From: Mesobacillus harenae
Lineage (GTDB): Bacteria; Bacillota; Bacilli; Bacillales; Cytobacillaceae
Length of the DNA stretch: 64,000 nucleotides
Direction: 5' to 3'
NCBI RefSeq assembly: GCF_013343715.1
Contig: NZ_JABUNR010000012.1
Location: 124,001 to 188,000, forward strand
Shown here: piece after piece, positions 44,970-61,142 of the stretch
Layout of the letters: each line of letters begins with the position of its first letter
How positions within the stretch are numbered: position 1 is the stretch's first letter
Made by a program: the position numbers and the translations under genes
Notes under the pieces: model-generated
Databases searched by the model: none
What the model was told of the DNA's origin: nothing
The model's input: the letters and a program-made list of their open reading frames with translations, nothing else

Positions 44970-45139
44970 AGCTTTGTTAAAAATAGTGTTGATAACATTA
45001 TTGAGCGGCGAACGCAAGTACACTCATTCTTTTCGGACAGAAGAAGAGCGAAAAGATCAAAGCGAGTCCGAATAGAGGGCAATTCGCCGTAGATAGCAAA
45101 CAGCTATAGCGGAAACCATAAGCCCTTTTTAACAAAGCT
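44970..45139. mobile_element. MITE-like element, 170 bp, with perfect 14-bp terminal inverted repeats
   Basis: AGCTTTGTTAAAAA at 44970-44983 is repeated inverted as TTTTTAACAAAGCT at 45126-45139. The inside is highly self-complementary: CGGCGAA/TTCGCCG, TTCGGAC/GTCCGAA, CTTTTCG/CGAAAAG and ATAGC/GCTAT. There is no coding capacity. No clear target-site duplication is visible. Size, terminal repeats and lack of a gene suit a miniature inverted-repeat transposable element mobilised in trans. Confidence 0.65.
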
Positions 45140-45186
45140 ATACTTAAAATTCAAATTTAAAAAAATTTCCACCTTCGTTAATAGTT

Positions 45187-45317
45187 GTACACTTTGTCAA
45201 AAAGTTTAGCGGGTGTATCAAACCGGGAAGGGTAATAATAATTGAAAGCGCAAAAGGGCCGTTAAGCCTCAAACAATTATTAGACGAATATGGAAGGCGC
45301 TTTTTGACCTTGTGTAC
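45187..45317 (+). other. Nested inverted repeat upstream of ylyA
   Basis: An 18-base arm at 45187-45204 pairs with 45300-45317 at 16 of 18 positions. Inside, TAATAATTG (45236-45244) pairs with CAATTATTA (45274-45282). AAAGCGC (45245-45251) can instead pair with GCGCTTT (45297-45303), which overlaps the outer arm, so two folds compete. It lies 77 bases before the ylyA start codon with no gene inside. The rest of the space between ileS and ylyA is covered by the repeat, terminator and MITE-like element. Confidence 0.5.
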
Positions 45318-45393
45318 TAGTGGTGGAGTCGACTACATTGTCAGGCTGCCACTGGTCAACCTTTTCACAAAAAGCAGAAACGGAGGTACTGCA

Positions 45394-45681
45394 ATGAATG
45401 AGAGTTTCGAAAGTCTCAGCACCCAACTCCGTCTTTCAAGAGAGGAACTACTGGTAAAACTGGAAAAAAGGCAAGGTTCAGAGGAAATTCTCCCTTATGT
45501 TATTGAGGAACTTGAGGATATTGAGCGTACTTTAGCAAAGATGGATAACGGTGAATTTGGAAGATGTGAAATCTCTGGAGAGTTTTTGCCAGAAGAAATT
45601 CTGTTTATGATGCCAACAGTTAAGACAATGTTCGACGCAGAGAATGTAGAAAAATACTACCGTAAATCCATCTATTCTTAA
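45394..45681 (+). CDS. ylyA: YlyA, TraR/DksA-like RNA polymerase-binding protein
   Basis: A 95-residue protein with a coiled-coil half (about residues 10-50) and a C-terminal part FGRCEISGEFLPEEIL that resembles the DksA zinc finger region YGxCxxCGxxIP but keeps only one cysteine. In B. subtilis YlyA binds RNA polymerase in the forespore and affects SigmaG-dependent germination genes. ATG 45394 follows GGAGG; an in-frame start at 45304 falls inside the nested inverted repeat. The gene is shorter than typical DksA. Confidence 0.78.
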   Translation: MNESFESLSTQLRLSREELLVKLEKRQGSEEILPYVIEELEDIERTLAKMDNGEFGRCEISGEFLPEEILFMMPTVKTMFDAENVEKYYRKSIYS

Positions 45682-45766
45682 ACATGCCAGTTTAACTGTA
45701 GTTTTCAGTTCGTTTGTGCTAAAATGCAAAGGTATATGAATCGCTTTGAATGTGGAGGTTGCCTTT

Positions 45767-46258
45767 GTGTTTTACTACATAATTGCGTTAGTGGTTATTT
45801 TGCTGGATCAGGTTACAAAATGGTTGATCGTTAAGAGAATGGCTTTAGGTGACAGCATTCAGGTTATTGAGAATTTTCTTTATATAACTTCTCACCGGAA
45901 CAGAGGCGCAGCATGGGGGATTCTCCAGGGGCAGATGTGGTTCTTTTATATCGTAACGGTCATTGTAATCATAGGAATAATTTACTATATCCAAACAGCT
46001 GTAAAAGGTAAATGGCTGCTGGGAATTTCTCTCGGTTTAATGCTGGGAGGAGCAATAGGGAATTTTATTGACCGTGTATATCGAAAAGAGGTAGTTGACT
46101 TTATTAACACTTACATTTTCGGATACAACTTCCCGATCTTTAATATTGCGGATTCTGCTCTGGTGATTGGAGTAGGCCTGCTTATGGTTCAAATGATTCA
46201 GGAAGAGAGACAGATGAAGGAGCAATCGAATGGAAAAAATGGAACACACAGTTCTTGA
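45767..46258 (+). CDS. lspA: Lipoprotein signal peptidase (signal peptidase II)
   Basis: A 163-residue membrane aspartic peptidase that removes signal peptides from prolipoproteins. Four hydrophobic segments are visible, and the catalytic aspartates lie in GNFIDRVYR and FNIADSALV. Start is GTG 45767, eight bases after GGAGG; the in-frame TTG at 45746 lies before the ribosome binding site. It overlaps ylyB by 29 bases. Confidence 0.94.
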   Translation: MFYYIIALVVILLDQVTKWLIVKRMALGDSIQVIENFLYITSHRNRGAAWGILQGQMWFFYIVTVIVIIGIIYYIQTAVKGKWLLGISLGLMLGGAIGNFIDRVYRKEVVDFINTYIFGYNFPIFNIADSALVIGVGLLMVQMIQEERQMKEQSNGKNGTHSS

Positions 46259-47135
46259 AGTAAATAAAGGTGAAAGAATTGACAGAGTCGTTTCGGCACT
46301 TGAAGAGGAATGGTCAAGAAGTCAAGTTCAACAATGGATTAAAGACGGGATCGTTCTGGTTAATGGTAAGCTGGTAAAAACGAATTATAAATGCTCAATT
46401 GGCGATGAAATCGAAATTATTATTCCGGACCCAGAACTATTAGATGTCGTTCCAGAAGAGATGGATCTTGATATCCGTTTTGAGGATAGTGATGTAATTG
46501 TTGTAAACAAACCTAAAGGAATGGTTGTTCATCCTGCACCTGGCCACATGACTGGCACGCTCGTTAATGGTTTAATGGCTCATTGTACTGATCTTTCTGG
46601 TATTAATGGAGTCTTAAGGCCAGGAATTGTCCACAGAATTGACAAAGATACCTCAGGTCTGCTTATGGTTGCCAAGAATGATCTTGCTCATGAGAGACTG
46701 GTCAATCAACTGGTGGCAAAAACAGTTACGCGCAGATACAAAGCAGTGGTGCATGGAGTAATTGCCCATGATCATGGCACGATTGATGCGCCTTTAGGAC
46801 GAGATACGCGCGACAGGCAGAGCATGACAGTGGTTGATCATGGAAAGCATGCAGTCACACACTTCAATGTAGTTGAACGATTTGACGAGTTTACCTATAT
46901 TGAGTGCCAGCTGGAAACCGGAAGAACTCACCAAATTCGGGTTCATATGAAGTACATTGGCTATCCGCTCGCAGGGGATCCGAAGTACGGACCTAAAAAG
47001 ACGATTTCGCTTGATGGACAGGCGCTTCATGCTGAAGTTCTCGGCTTTGATCATCCAAGAACAGGTGAGTACATGGAGTTTGACGCTCCTCCTCCACAAA
47101 ACTTCTTAGATTTGCTGGACTCATTGCGTAAATAA
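46230..47135 (+). CDS. ylyB: RluA family pseudouridine synthase YlyB
   Basis: A 301-residue pseudouridine synthase of the RluA/RluD group. An N-terminal S4 domain (about residues 12-60) is followed by the catalytic domain with HRIDKDTSG and catalytic Asp138, and the family segment [11 protein letters not shown]. Its target is probably 23S rRNA, as for RluD. ATG 46230 follows GAAGGAG. It is translationally coupled to lspA and ends just before the pyr promoter. Confidence 0.92.
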   Translation: MEKMEHTVLEVNKGERIDRVVSALEEEWSRSQVQQWIKDGIVLVNGKLVKTNYKCSIGDEIEIIIPDPELLDVVPEEMDLDIRFEDSDVIVVNKPKGMVVHPAPGHMTGTLVNGLMAHCTDLSGINGVLRPGIVHRIDKDTSGLLMVAKNDLAHERLVNQLVAKTVTRRYKAVVHGVIAHDHGTIDAPLGRDTRDRQSMTVVDHGKHAVTHFNVVERFDEFTYIECQLETGRTHQIRVHMKYIGYPLAGDPKYGPKKTISLDGQALHAEVLGFDHPRTGEYMEFDAPPPQNFLDLLDSLRK

Positions 47136-47138
47136 TCG

Positions 47139-47167
47139 TTGACAAAATTCTACACCAAGTTTATGAT
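47139..47167 (+). promoter_or_regulatory. SigA promoter of the pyr operon
   Basis: TTGACA (47139-47144) and TATGAT (47162-47167) with a 17-base spacer, starting four bases after the ylyB stop codon. It is the only clear promoter in front of the ten pyr genes. Confidence 0.93.
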
Positions 47168-47194
47168 ATCTATAGTTAAATAGGTCCTTTAAAA

Positions 47195-47867
<673 letters not shown>

Positions 47868-47882
47868 ATGACCCTTTTAACT

Positions 47883-47967
47883 CAGTCCAGAGAGGCGGGA
47901 AAAGGAGGAGCATGCACTTACCCTTGCATGCGTTTGCCTCTTTGCGCCAGCTGCAAAGAGGTTTTTT
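47883..47967 (+). promoter_or_regulatory. PyrR attenuator 2 (pyrR-pyrP)
   Basis: A PyrR-binding loop CAGTCCAGAGAGGCGGGAAA lies at 47883-47903 and the terminator CCTCTTTGC/GCAAAGAGG at 47937-47961, followed by six T. A palindromic repeat stands between this terminator and pyrP. Confidence 0.9.
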
Positions 47968-47971
47968 AAAA

Positions 47972-48246
47972 AAGAAAAATGAAAATTGACTGCCGTCTAG
48001 CTCCAGCGCCTAGCCAGTTTTCACCCAGAGTATCTTGCGAGGAGCCGATAGGCTCGGAGCAGCTCGAGTCCCTAATGCATCACTAGAGGAACCCCCCCGG
48101 TAGTCCTGCTCTCACGGCCAAAGGCCGCGTCGCAAGGCTGCAAAGAAGCCATTTCAGGTAGATGCCTAGCTGATGAAATCAAAGAACAACTTCATCAGCT
48201 GTCCAAGACGCTTGTCGGGGCTGTCCAAGACGCTTGTGCTTTTCTT
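47972..48246 (-). repeat. Diverged palindromic repeat between pyrR attenuator 2 and pyrP
   Basis: This fills the 275 bases before pyrP. On the plus strand it has GTCTAGCTCCAGCGCCTAGCC (48-base left part from 47996), the reverse complement of the usual module end, and it ends near CTTGTGCTTTTCTTAG, so the module reads on the minus strand. An inner perfect 10-bp hairpin AGCTGATGAA/TTCATCAGCT is at 48168-48200. GCTGTCCAAGACGCTTGT occurs twice (about 48199 and 48221). The middle (48040-48160) is unlike the other modules. Confidence 0.7.
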
Positions 48247-48263
48247 AGAAAGGAGTATTTATA

Positions 48264-49577
48264 ATGAAGAATGAGAATATGGTGTTAGATGTACGAGATA
48301 TCCCTCCTGCAGGGCAATGGTTAACCTTAAGTTTACAGCATTTATTCGCAATGTTTGGAGCAACGGTTCTTGTTCCTTTTCTGGTAGGCCTCAGCCCAGG
48401 TGTGGCCCTAATCTCAAGCGGACTCGGGACGCTTGCCTACCTCCTGATTACACGAGGGAGAATCCCAGCTTATCTTGGTTCCTCCTTTGCTTTCATAGCC
48501 CCGATCATTGCGGCTAAAAGCCTAGGCGGGCCCGAGGCTGCGATGGTCGGAAGTTTTCTCGCTGGACTAGTTTACGGGGTTGTAGCTCTCTTAATATCTA
48601 AGTTTGGCTTAAAATGGCTTATGAGAATCCTGCCTCCAATCGTCGTCGGACCTGTCATTATTGTTATCGGTCTTGGTTTGGCAGGCACAGCAGTAAATAT
48701 GGCCATGTATGAAAACCCAGGTGCACCCCCGCAAGATTTGATTTATAGCAATACTCACTTTTTAGTCGCATTAGCAACACTGGCAATTACCGTTGCCTGT
48801 GCCATTTTTATAAAAGGCTTTTTCGGACTTATTCCTATTCTGGCAGGGATTATCGGCGGATATATCATTGCCTTCTTCGCAGGAATCGTTGATTTTAGCG
48901 GAGTTATCGCAGCAGACATATTCGAAAGGCCTGGATTCTTAATCCCATTTGCTCACTATACACCGTCGCTTTCCTGGGAAATTGTCTTAATTATGGTACC
49001 AGTAGCGATTGTCACACTTGCTGAACATACAGGTGATCAGATGGTGTTAAGCAAAGTAGTCGGGAAAAATTTTGTTGAAGAACCTGGCCTGCACCGCTCG
49101 ATTTTAGGAGATGGTGTCGCAACAATTATAGCGTCGCTAATTGGCGGGCCGCCAAATACAACATACGGAGAGAACATTGGGGTTTTGGCGATTACAAGAG
49201 TGTTCAGTGTATTTGTAGTCGGTGGAGCAGCAGTGCTTGCAATCATGTTTGGCTTTATCGGAAAAATCACGGCATTAATTGGATCGATTCCAACGCCTGT
49301 CATGGGCGGGGTTTCCATTCTCCTTTTCGGGATTATTGCATCAAGTGGATTAAGAATGCTGATTGACAATAATATCGACCTTGGCTCTAAAAGAAACTTG
49401 ATCATCTCATCCGTTATCATCGTCATAGGTGTAGGCGGAGCGTTTATAAAGGTATCTGACCAGCTGCAATTATCTGGAATGGCACTTGCTGCAATTGTAG
49501 GTGTGGTCTTAAACCTAGTGCTTCCTAGAGAGGATAATGAATCAGATTTATCAGAACTAGCAGAAACTGAAAAATAA
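48264..49577 (+). CDS. pyrP: Uracil permease
   Basis: A 437-residue NCS2-family uracil:proton symporter with about 14 hydrophobic segments. Conserved NCS2 features are QHLFAMFGATVLVP near residue 24, the EHTGDQ motif in helix 8 and GGPPNTTYGENIG. ATG 48264 follows AAAGGAG. Second gene of the pyr operon, regulated by the attenuator on its 5' side despite the repeat between them. Confidence 0.95.
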   Translation: MKNENMVLDVRDIPPAGQWLTLSLQHLFAMFGATVLVPFLVGLSPGVALISSGLGTLAYLLITRGRIPAYLGSSFAFIAPIIAAKSLGGPEAAMVGSFLAGLVYGVVALLISKFGLKWLMRILPPIVVGPVIIVIGLGLAGTAVNMAMYENPGAPPQDLIYSNTHFLVALATLAITVACAIFIKGFFGLIPILAGIIGGYIIAFFAGIVDFSGVIAADIFERPGFLIPFAHYTPSLSWEIVLIMVPVAIVTLAEHTGDQMVLSKVVGKNFVEEPGLHRSILGDGVATIIASLIGGPPNTTYGENIGVLAITRVFSVFVVGGAAVLAIMFGFIGKITALIGSIPTPVMGGVSILLFGIIASSGLRMLIDNNIDLGSKRNLIISSVIIVIGVGGAFIKVSDQLQLSGMALAAIVGVVLNLVLPREDNESDLSELAETEK

Positions 49578-49595
49578 CATATCCACCTTTTAAAA

Positions 49596-51941
<2,346 letters not shown>

Positions 51942-51945
<4 letters not shown>

Positions 51946-53027
51946 AGAAACAGCTTATCTTAGAGGACGGCACTGTTTTTATAGGAAAAGGGTTTGGCAG
52001 CAGTAAAAGTACAATTGGAGAGATTGTTTTTAATACGGGAATGACAGGATACCAAGAAATTCTTTCAGACCCTTCCTACTGCGGTCAAATTGTAACGTTA
52101 ACTTACCCGCTAGTTGGAAACTATGGGATTAACCGTGATGATTTCGAAAGCATTCACCCTGCTGTTCAGGGCTTGATCGTAAAAGAAGCTGCAGAATATC
52201 CATCGAATTGGCGCAGTGAACAGTCATTGCATGACTTTTTCACTGCAAAAGATATACCTGGCATCGCCGGTATTGATACTAGGAAACTGACAAAAATTAT
52301 CCGCAAATACGGAACTCTCAGAGGAGCCATTTGCAGTGAGGGGGAAAGCCCGGAAGTAATCATTGAAAAATTGAGAGCTACAAAACTCCGCAAGGATCAG
52401 GTTAAGCAAGTCTCTACAAAGACTGCTTATCCAAGTCCAGGAAGAGGCTTTAGGGTTGTTTTAGTTGATTTCGGCATGAAACATGGGATTTTACGAGAGC
52501 TAAACCATCGTAATTGTGATGTGATTGTTGTGCCGTTTAACTCAACAGCTGAGGATATCCTAAGCTTAAGCCCTGATGGTGTCATGCTTTCAAATGGACC
52601 AGGAGACCCGAAAGATGTTCCGGAAGCGGTTGGTATGATCAAAGGGCTGCTTGGCAGAGTTCCCCTTTTCGGCATTTGTCTTGGTCACCAGCTATTTGCT
52701 TTAGCTTGTGGAGCCAACACAGAAAAAATGAAATTTGGCCATAGAGGCTCAAACCATCCAGTAAAAGATTTACAAACAGGAAAGGTTGCAATTACCTCCC
52801 AAAATCACGGTTACACGGTTGACGAGGAATCTGTTTCTTTCACCCGTTTGAAGGTGACACACCTGGCCTTGAACGATGGAACAATTGAAGGACTGGCTCA
52901 CCTTGATGTGCCAGCCTTTACTGTTCAATACCATCCGGAGGCCTCACCTGGACCCGAAGATGCAAACGGCCTGTTTGACAAATTCTTGAGTATGATAGAA
53001 TCCGAGAAAAGGGAAGGTGCAGTCTAA
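51942..53027 (+). CDS. pyrAA: Carbamoyl-phosphate synthase small (glutaminase) subunit
   Basis: A 361-residue glutamine amidotransferase subunit that passes ammonia to the large subunit. The class I glutaminase nucleophile Cys246 lies in GICLGHQ, and the His-Glu pair in [13 protein letters not shown] 51942 overlaps the pyrC stop (ATGA); an in-frame start at 51867 inside pyrC was rejected. The stop overlaps the first base of pyrAB. Confidence 0.95.
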
Positions 53028-56000
53028 TGCCAAAACGTATAGATGTAAACAGTATTCTAGTAATTGGTTCAGGACCGATTGTAATCGGGCAGGCAGCTGA
53101 ATTTGATTACGCAGGCACACAGGCTTGTATTGCCCTTAGAGAAGAAGGCTACAAAGTTATTCTTGTAAACTCCAACCCTGCTACGATTATGACAGACGCC
53201 GAGATGGCTGATGTAGTGTATATTGAACCTCTTACTGTCGAATTTGTCAGCAGGATTATCAGGAAGGAACGCCCAGATGCTGTTCTGCCTACTCTTGGTG
53301 GACAGACGGGTCTTAACTTGGCAGTAGAACTTGCGAAATCAGGCGTCTTGGCTGAATGTGGTGTCCAAATTCTAGGAACCAAGCTGGATGCTATTGAAAA
53401 AGCAGAAGATCGTGATCTTTTCAGAAACTTGATGAATGAGCTTGGTGAACCAGTTCCTGATAGTGAAATCATTCATACAGTTGAGGAAGCATTGCAATTT
53501 GTGGCTGAAGTGGGTTATCCAGTTATTGTACGGCCTGCCTATACTCTTGGAGGCACAGGGGGAGGAATTTGCCACGATGAAAGCGAGCTGCTCGAGATAG
53601 TGGCTGGCGGGCTAAAGAGCAGCCCAGTAACACAGTGCCTGCTGGAAAAAAGCATTGCAGGCTATAAGGAAATTGAGTACGAAGTAATGCGGGATGCTAA
53701 CGATAATGCAATTGTTGTTTGTAACATGGAAAACATCGATCCTGTTGGAGTTCACACTGGGGATTCAATTGTTGTTGCCCCTAGCCAAACCTTAAGTGAT
53801 CGGGAGTATCAGCTGCTTCGCAATGTATCCTTAAAGATCATCCGTGCCCTTGGGATTGAAGGGGGCTGTAATGTCCAGCTTGCTCTCGATCCTGATAGTT
53901 TCAATTATTACATTATTGAAGTTAATCCTCGTGTGAGCCGATCTTCTGCGCTTGCATCTAAGGCGACTGGATATCCGATAGCCAAGCTGGCTGCTAAAAT
54001 AGCCGTGGGCTTAACGCTTGATGAAATGCTGAATCCTGTAACGGGCAAGTCTTATGCCTGCTTTGAACCTGCACTTGATTACGTTGTTACGAAGATCCCG
54101 CGCTGGCCTTTTGATAAATTTGAATCGGCCAATCGATCTCTGGGAACACAGATGAAAGCAACAGGGGAAGTTATGGCGATTGGCAGAACGTTTGAAGAAT
54201 CGCTTTTAAAAGCAATTCGCTCCCTTGAAGCAGATGTTTACCATCTGGAACTAGCTGGGAGTGAAGAAATCAGTGATAGCCTGCTGGAAAAAAGAATTAC
54301 AAAGGCTGGCGATGAAAGACTGTTTTACCTTGGTGAAGCATTCAGGAGAGGGATCAGCATTGAAACACTGCATGACTGGAGCAAAATTGATCTTTTCTTC
54401 CTTTATAAAATGGAACAAATCGTTTTATTTGAGCAAGAGATTGCTAAAAAGCCATTCGACCTGGAAACAGGCAAAGCAGCTAAGCAAAAAGGTTTTGCTG
54501 ACCGTGTAATAGCTGGGCTATGGAATACAACAGAAGACAAAGTGTATGAATGGCGTTTAGCAGCCGGTTTAATTCCTGTCTATAAGATGGTTGATACGTG
54601 CGCTGCTGAATTCGAGTCTGAAACACCTTATTTTTATGGAACATATGAGGATGAAAACGAATCCGTTGTAACAGCACGGGAGAGTGTGATTGTCCTTGGT
54701 TCAGGACCAATCCGTATCGGGCAGGGGATTGAATTTGATTATGCAACCGTTCATTCTGTCACAGCCATTAAAGAAGCGGGCTACGAGGCAATCATCATTA
54801 ATAACAATCCTGAAACGGTTTCAACTGATTTCAGTATTTCCGATAAGCTTTACTTTGAGCCATTAACAATTGAGGATGTCATGAGCATTGTTAACCTCGA
54901 AAATCCAATTGGAGTGGTCGTTCAGTTTGGCGGGCAAACGGCTATTAATCTAGCTGCTCAATTGGTTGAACGAGGCATTAAAATACTGGGAACTTCACTA
55001 GAAGACCTTGACCGTGCAGAAGACAGAGATAAATTCGAACAGGCTCTATCCCGCCTTGAGATTCCGCAGCCACAAGGAAAGACTGCTTTATCTGTCAATG
55101 AAGCTGTGGCAATCGCACGCAATATTGGTTACCCCGTTCTCGTGCGCCCTTCATATGTTCTTGGCGGAAGAGCAATGGAAATTGTTTATAAAGAAGAAGA
55201 ACTGCTTCTTTACATGAAGAATGCTGTCAAAATTAACCCAGCTCATCCTGTCTTAATTGATCGATACTTAACAGGAAAAGAAGTAGAGGTAGATGCAATA
55301 TCTGATGGGGTTGATGTGTTGATCCCTGGCATCATGGAGCATATCGAGCGCGCTGGGGTACACTCTGGAGATTCGATCGCGGTCTATCCGCCGCAAAGCT
55401 TCTCAAACGAAGTAAAGCAAAAACTAATTTCCTATACTGAAAAGCTTGCACGAGGCTTAAACATTCTCGGACTTCTAAACATCCAGTATGTCGTTGTAAA
55501 TGAAGATGTATTTGTTTTGGAAGTTAACCCACGCTCCAGCCGGACAGTCCCGTTTTTAAGTAAAATTACAAACGTGCCGATGGCCAAAATTGCAACAAAA
55601 GTTATTCTTGGCCAGTCGCTTACTGAACAAGGGTATCAACCAGGGCTTGTTGAAGAGAAGGAAGGTGTATTTGTAAAGGTTCCGGTCTTTTCATTCGCGA
55701 AGCTTCGCCGGGTTGATATAACACTCGGACCTGAAATGAAATCTACCGGAGAGGTAATGGGAAAAGATACGACTCTTGAAAAGGCTCTTTACAAGGGGCT
55801 AATCGCTTCGGGCATGAAGATTCAGGAGTATGGAACGGTATTGTTGACGGTCGCCGATAAAGATAAGGAAGAAGCATTGACGCTTGCAAAGCGGTTCGTA
55901 AACATTGGATACAGCCTAATGGCTACGAGTGGAACTGCGAAATCATTGAAAGAAGCAGGGGTCCCCGTCCAGGTGATCGGAAAAATCGGCTCTGAAGGAC

Positions 56001-56235
56001 CTAATTTGTTAGATGTGATTCGCAACGGTCAAGCGCACTTTATCATCAATACCCTTACAAGAGGCAAACAGCCTGAAAGGGATGGTTTCCGAATTCGCCG
56101 AGAATCAGTAGAAAATGGCATACCGTGCCTAACTTCACTAGATACAGCTGAAGCGATATTAAGAGTAATAGAATCAATGACTTTTTCTGCAGAGGCTATG
56201 GGTCATCCTCTAAAAAGGCCTGAGGAGGCTTTAGT

Positions 56236-56239
<4 letters not shown>
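53027..56239 (+). CDS. pyrAB: Carbamoyl-phosphate synthase large subunit
   Basis: A 1070-residue protein with two homologous ATP-grasp halves (about 1-400 and 550-930) and a C-terminal regulatory MGS-like domain (about 930-1060). Each half begins with [16 protein letters not shown] sequence: [15 protein letters not shown] in the first and [15 protein letters not shown] in the second. It makes carbamoyl phosphate from bicarbonate, two ATP and ammonia from the small subunit. Confidence 0.97.
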
Positions 56240-58637
<2,398 letters not shown>

Positions 58638-58641
<4 letters not shown>

Positions 58642-59261
58642 AGAAGCTAATAGCATACCGCCTGCTCGAGATAGAGGCAGTTGCCCTGAAGCCGAATGAT
58701 CCGTTCACATGGACTTCAGGAATTAAATCTCCTATATACTGTGATAACCGGTTAACAATGTCATATCCCAGCGTTCGGAATGAAATTGCTGGTGGCCTTA
58801 AGGAACTCATTAACCAGCATTTTTCTGAGGCTGAATTAATTGCAGGAACAGCGACAGCTGGAATACCCCATGCTGCCTGGGTAAGTGAACGCCTTAATCT
58901 TCCAATGTGCTATGTTCGATCCTCTGCAAAAGGTCACGGGAAAGGCAATCAGATTGAGGGAGTAGCGGCACCAGGGCAGAAAGTCGTAGTCGTGGAAGAT
59001 TTAATTTCCACAGGGGGAAGTGTTATCACAGCGGTTGAAGCACTTAGGGAGGCAGGCTGTGAAGTATTAGGCGTTGTTTCAATTTTTACATACGAGCTTG
59101 AGAGCGGGACAAAAAGGCTGAGTGAGGCAGGCATTAGAACGGTTAGTTTGACCGACTTTTCAACACTTGCTGAAGCAGCAGTAGAAAAAGAATATATCGG
59201 TTCAATCGAAAAAGCAAAGCTGATGGAATGGAAATCCAACCCGCTGGTGTGGGGAAATTAG
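58638..59261 (+). CDS. pyrE: Orotate phosphoribosyltransferase
   Basis: A 207-residue type I phosphoribosyltransferase that makes OMP from orotate and PRPP. The PRPP motif is [14 protein letters not shown] and the catalytic loop contains [11 protein letters not shown] 58638 follows GGAAGGAG and overlaps the pyrF stop. It is the last pyr gene; a long terminator follows. Confidence 0.96.
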
Positions 59262-59334
59262 TTGCGTTTAGTCAAATCTTCACTGCTTTAAAACCAATAG
59301 GACAGTAATTAGTCAATATTTTTGGCAAAAACAA

Positions 59335-59391
59335 AAAAAGAGGCTGACTCAAAAGGTCATGGATCATGACACTTTTTGAGTCAGCCTTTTA
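59335..59391. terminator. Bidirectional terminator between pyrE and rqcH
   Basis: AAGAGGCTGACTCAAAA and its complement TTTTTGAGTCAGCCTTTT form a long stem with a second inner GTCATG/CATGAC hairpin. A-rich and T-rich ends serve both converging transcripts; the right end overlaps the rqcH stop codon. Confidence 0.93.
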
Positions 59392-61101
59392 ATCTCCCTT
59401 TAGGCTTAGAACGGTTTCTTCATCAGGAGTTATATAAACTGTTTGCTGGTTGTCATAAATGACGAAACCGGGCTTTGCTCCAGCTGGTTTTTTAACATGC
59501 CGGACCTTCGTATAATCTACAGGTACGGAACCGGAATTTCTGGCTTTGCTAAAATAGGCTGCAAGTGATGCTGCTTCAAGAATTGTGGTTTCATCGGGAT
59601 TTGAATCTCGAATCACAACATGAGAACCAGGTATATCCTTCGTATGCAGCCAGATATCATCCCTGCTGGCAGCCTTATTTGTTAAATAGTCATTTTGCTT
59701 ATTATTTTTTCCGACAAGAATATCAATCCCAGTGGAAGACCGGTACTTCTCCAGAACTGGTTTGGTTGGTTTAGCTGGTTTCTTGGACCGTTTTTTACGC
59801 TCTCTTAGATATTTTCCTTCGATAAGCTCTTCACGAATTTCCTCAATATCCTGTGGTGCAGCAGATTCGAGCTGCTGCAATAAAGATTCAAAGTAAGCAA
59901 CCTCTTCCCTTGCCTGCTGGATCTGCTCTGTTACAATAATTAACGCCTTTTTACTTTTTTGGTATCTGGAAAAATACTTCTGGGCATTGCCAGACGGGCT
60001 TTTTTGAGGATCCAGTGGGATTTTAATTGAAGCCCCTGACTCATCATAATAATTAACCACTTCGATTTCCTTCATCCCTCTATTAACGGCGAATAAATTT
60101 GCTGTTAATAGTTCCCCAAATAGCTGAAATCTTTCAGCATTTCTTGCTTCCTCTAATGTATCCTCAAGCTTTGATATTTTTTTAACATTTTTGTCTCGTT
60201 CATTTTGAATAAACCTCTCAAGATCATGAGATTGCTGTTTAACACGATCGCGTTCGGCTTTTCCGAAATAAAATCGGTCAAGCATAAGGCTAAGAGATTC
60301 GAATGATTTTACAGAACCTTTAAGATGCTCAAGCGGCAGCATGTAAAAGGACTCTTTGTTGGAACCCAATGTAATGGATGGGTTTGTCTGATGCTTACTT
60401 AGTTCGTTCAGAATTCCCTGGAACGTTTTCGGAAGAGTCATTCTGTTGGCAATGCCGCTTCGGTGGACAATTTCTTTTGCTAAAAGAGGTGAAATTCCTG
60501 CAAACTGCTGGACGAGCTGTTTGTCCAGTTTTCCTGCATTAAAATCTATTTTTTGCAAAACGTCCTGCTCTCCGGCTTCATAAGGGTTCATCTTGTCCTG
60601 CTGCGGAGGCAAAATATACTCCTGGCCAGGGAGGATGGCGCGATGGGTATTAACAGCAAATGAGACATGCTTAATGCTGTCAAGAATCATATTCCGCTGT
60701 TTATCAATCAAAATGATGTTACTGTGCCTTCCCATAATTTCGATATTCAATTGTTTATAGGAGAGGTCGCCGAGCTCATTCCGGCCTTTGACTTCTAACA
60801 CAATGATTCTATCCATGCCAACCTGATAAATATCTTCAAGTATGTAGCCTTCAAGGTGCTTTCTCATCAGCATACAGAACATTGGCGGTTCGCTCGGGTT
60901 CCCGTACGATTCATTGGTCAGCTGAACTCGTGCATAGCTCGGATGTACAGAAAGGAGCAGCTTATGGTTTTCCCCGTTTGCGCGGACAATCAGGATAATT
61001 TCATTTTTATAGGGCTGATGAACTTTGCTTATTCTTCCGCCTTTTAACTTCGTTAATAATTCATAGGTCATCTCTCTTGTAAATAAACCATCAAATGACA
61101 T
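59389..61101 (-). CDS. rqcH: Ribosome quality control protein RqcH (NFACT family, YloA)
   Basis: A 570-residue NFACT protein, the bacterial Rqc2/NEMF homologue that binds split 50S subunits with stuck nascent chains and adds C-terminal alanine tails. The N-terminal NFACT-N domain starts [15 protein letters not shown]; two coiled coils follow (about 290-335 and 365-410), then the NFACT-R domain (about 445-560) with [15 protein letters not shown] and [16 protein letters not shown]. The ATG at 61101 has GGTGAG upstream on the minus strand. Its promoter must lie near or inside the repeat region up to 61700. Confidence 0.95.
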   Translation of the reverse strand: MSFDGLFTREMTYELLTKLKGGRISKVHQPYKNEIILIVRANGENHKLLLSVHPSYARVQLTNESYGNPSEPPMFCMLMRKHLEGYILEDIYQVGMDRIIVLEVKGRNELGDLSYKQLNIEIMGRHSNIILIDKQRNMILDSIKHVSFAVNTHRAILPGQEYILPPQQDKMNPYEAGEQDVLQKIDFNAGKLDKQLVQQFAGISPLLAKEIVHRSGIANRMTLPKTFQGILNELSKHQTNPSITLGSNKESFYMLPLEHLKGSVKSFESLSLMLDRFYFGKAERDRVKQQSHDLERFIQNERDKNVKKISKLEDTLEEARNAERFQLFGELLTANLFAVNRGMKEIEVVNYYDESGASIKIPLDPQKSPSGNAQKYFSRYQKSKKALIIVTEQIQQAREEVAYFESLLQQLESAAPQDIEEIREELIEGKYLRERKKRSKKPAKPTKPVLEKYRSSTGIDILVGKNNKQNDYLTNKAASRDDIWLHTKDIPGSHVVIRDSNPDETTILEAASLAAYFSKARNSGSVPVDYTKVRHVKKPAGAKPGFVIYDNQQTVYITPDEETVLSLKGD

Positions 61102-61142
61102 TTAGGACTCACCTTTTTCTTAATTATTTATAGGGGGTTTGC

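Noticed and set aside
44696..45092. Open frames of 94 and 80 codons after ileS
   Set aside because: They cover the end of ileS, the gamma repeat, the terminator and part of the MITE-like element; composition follows the repeats.
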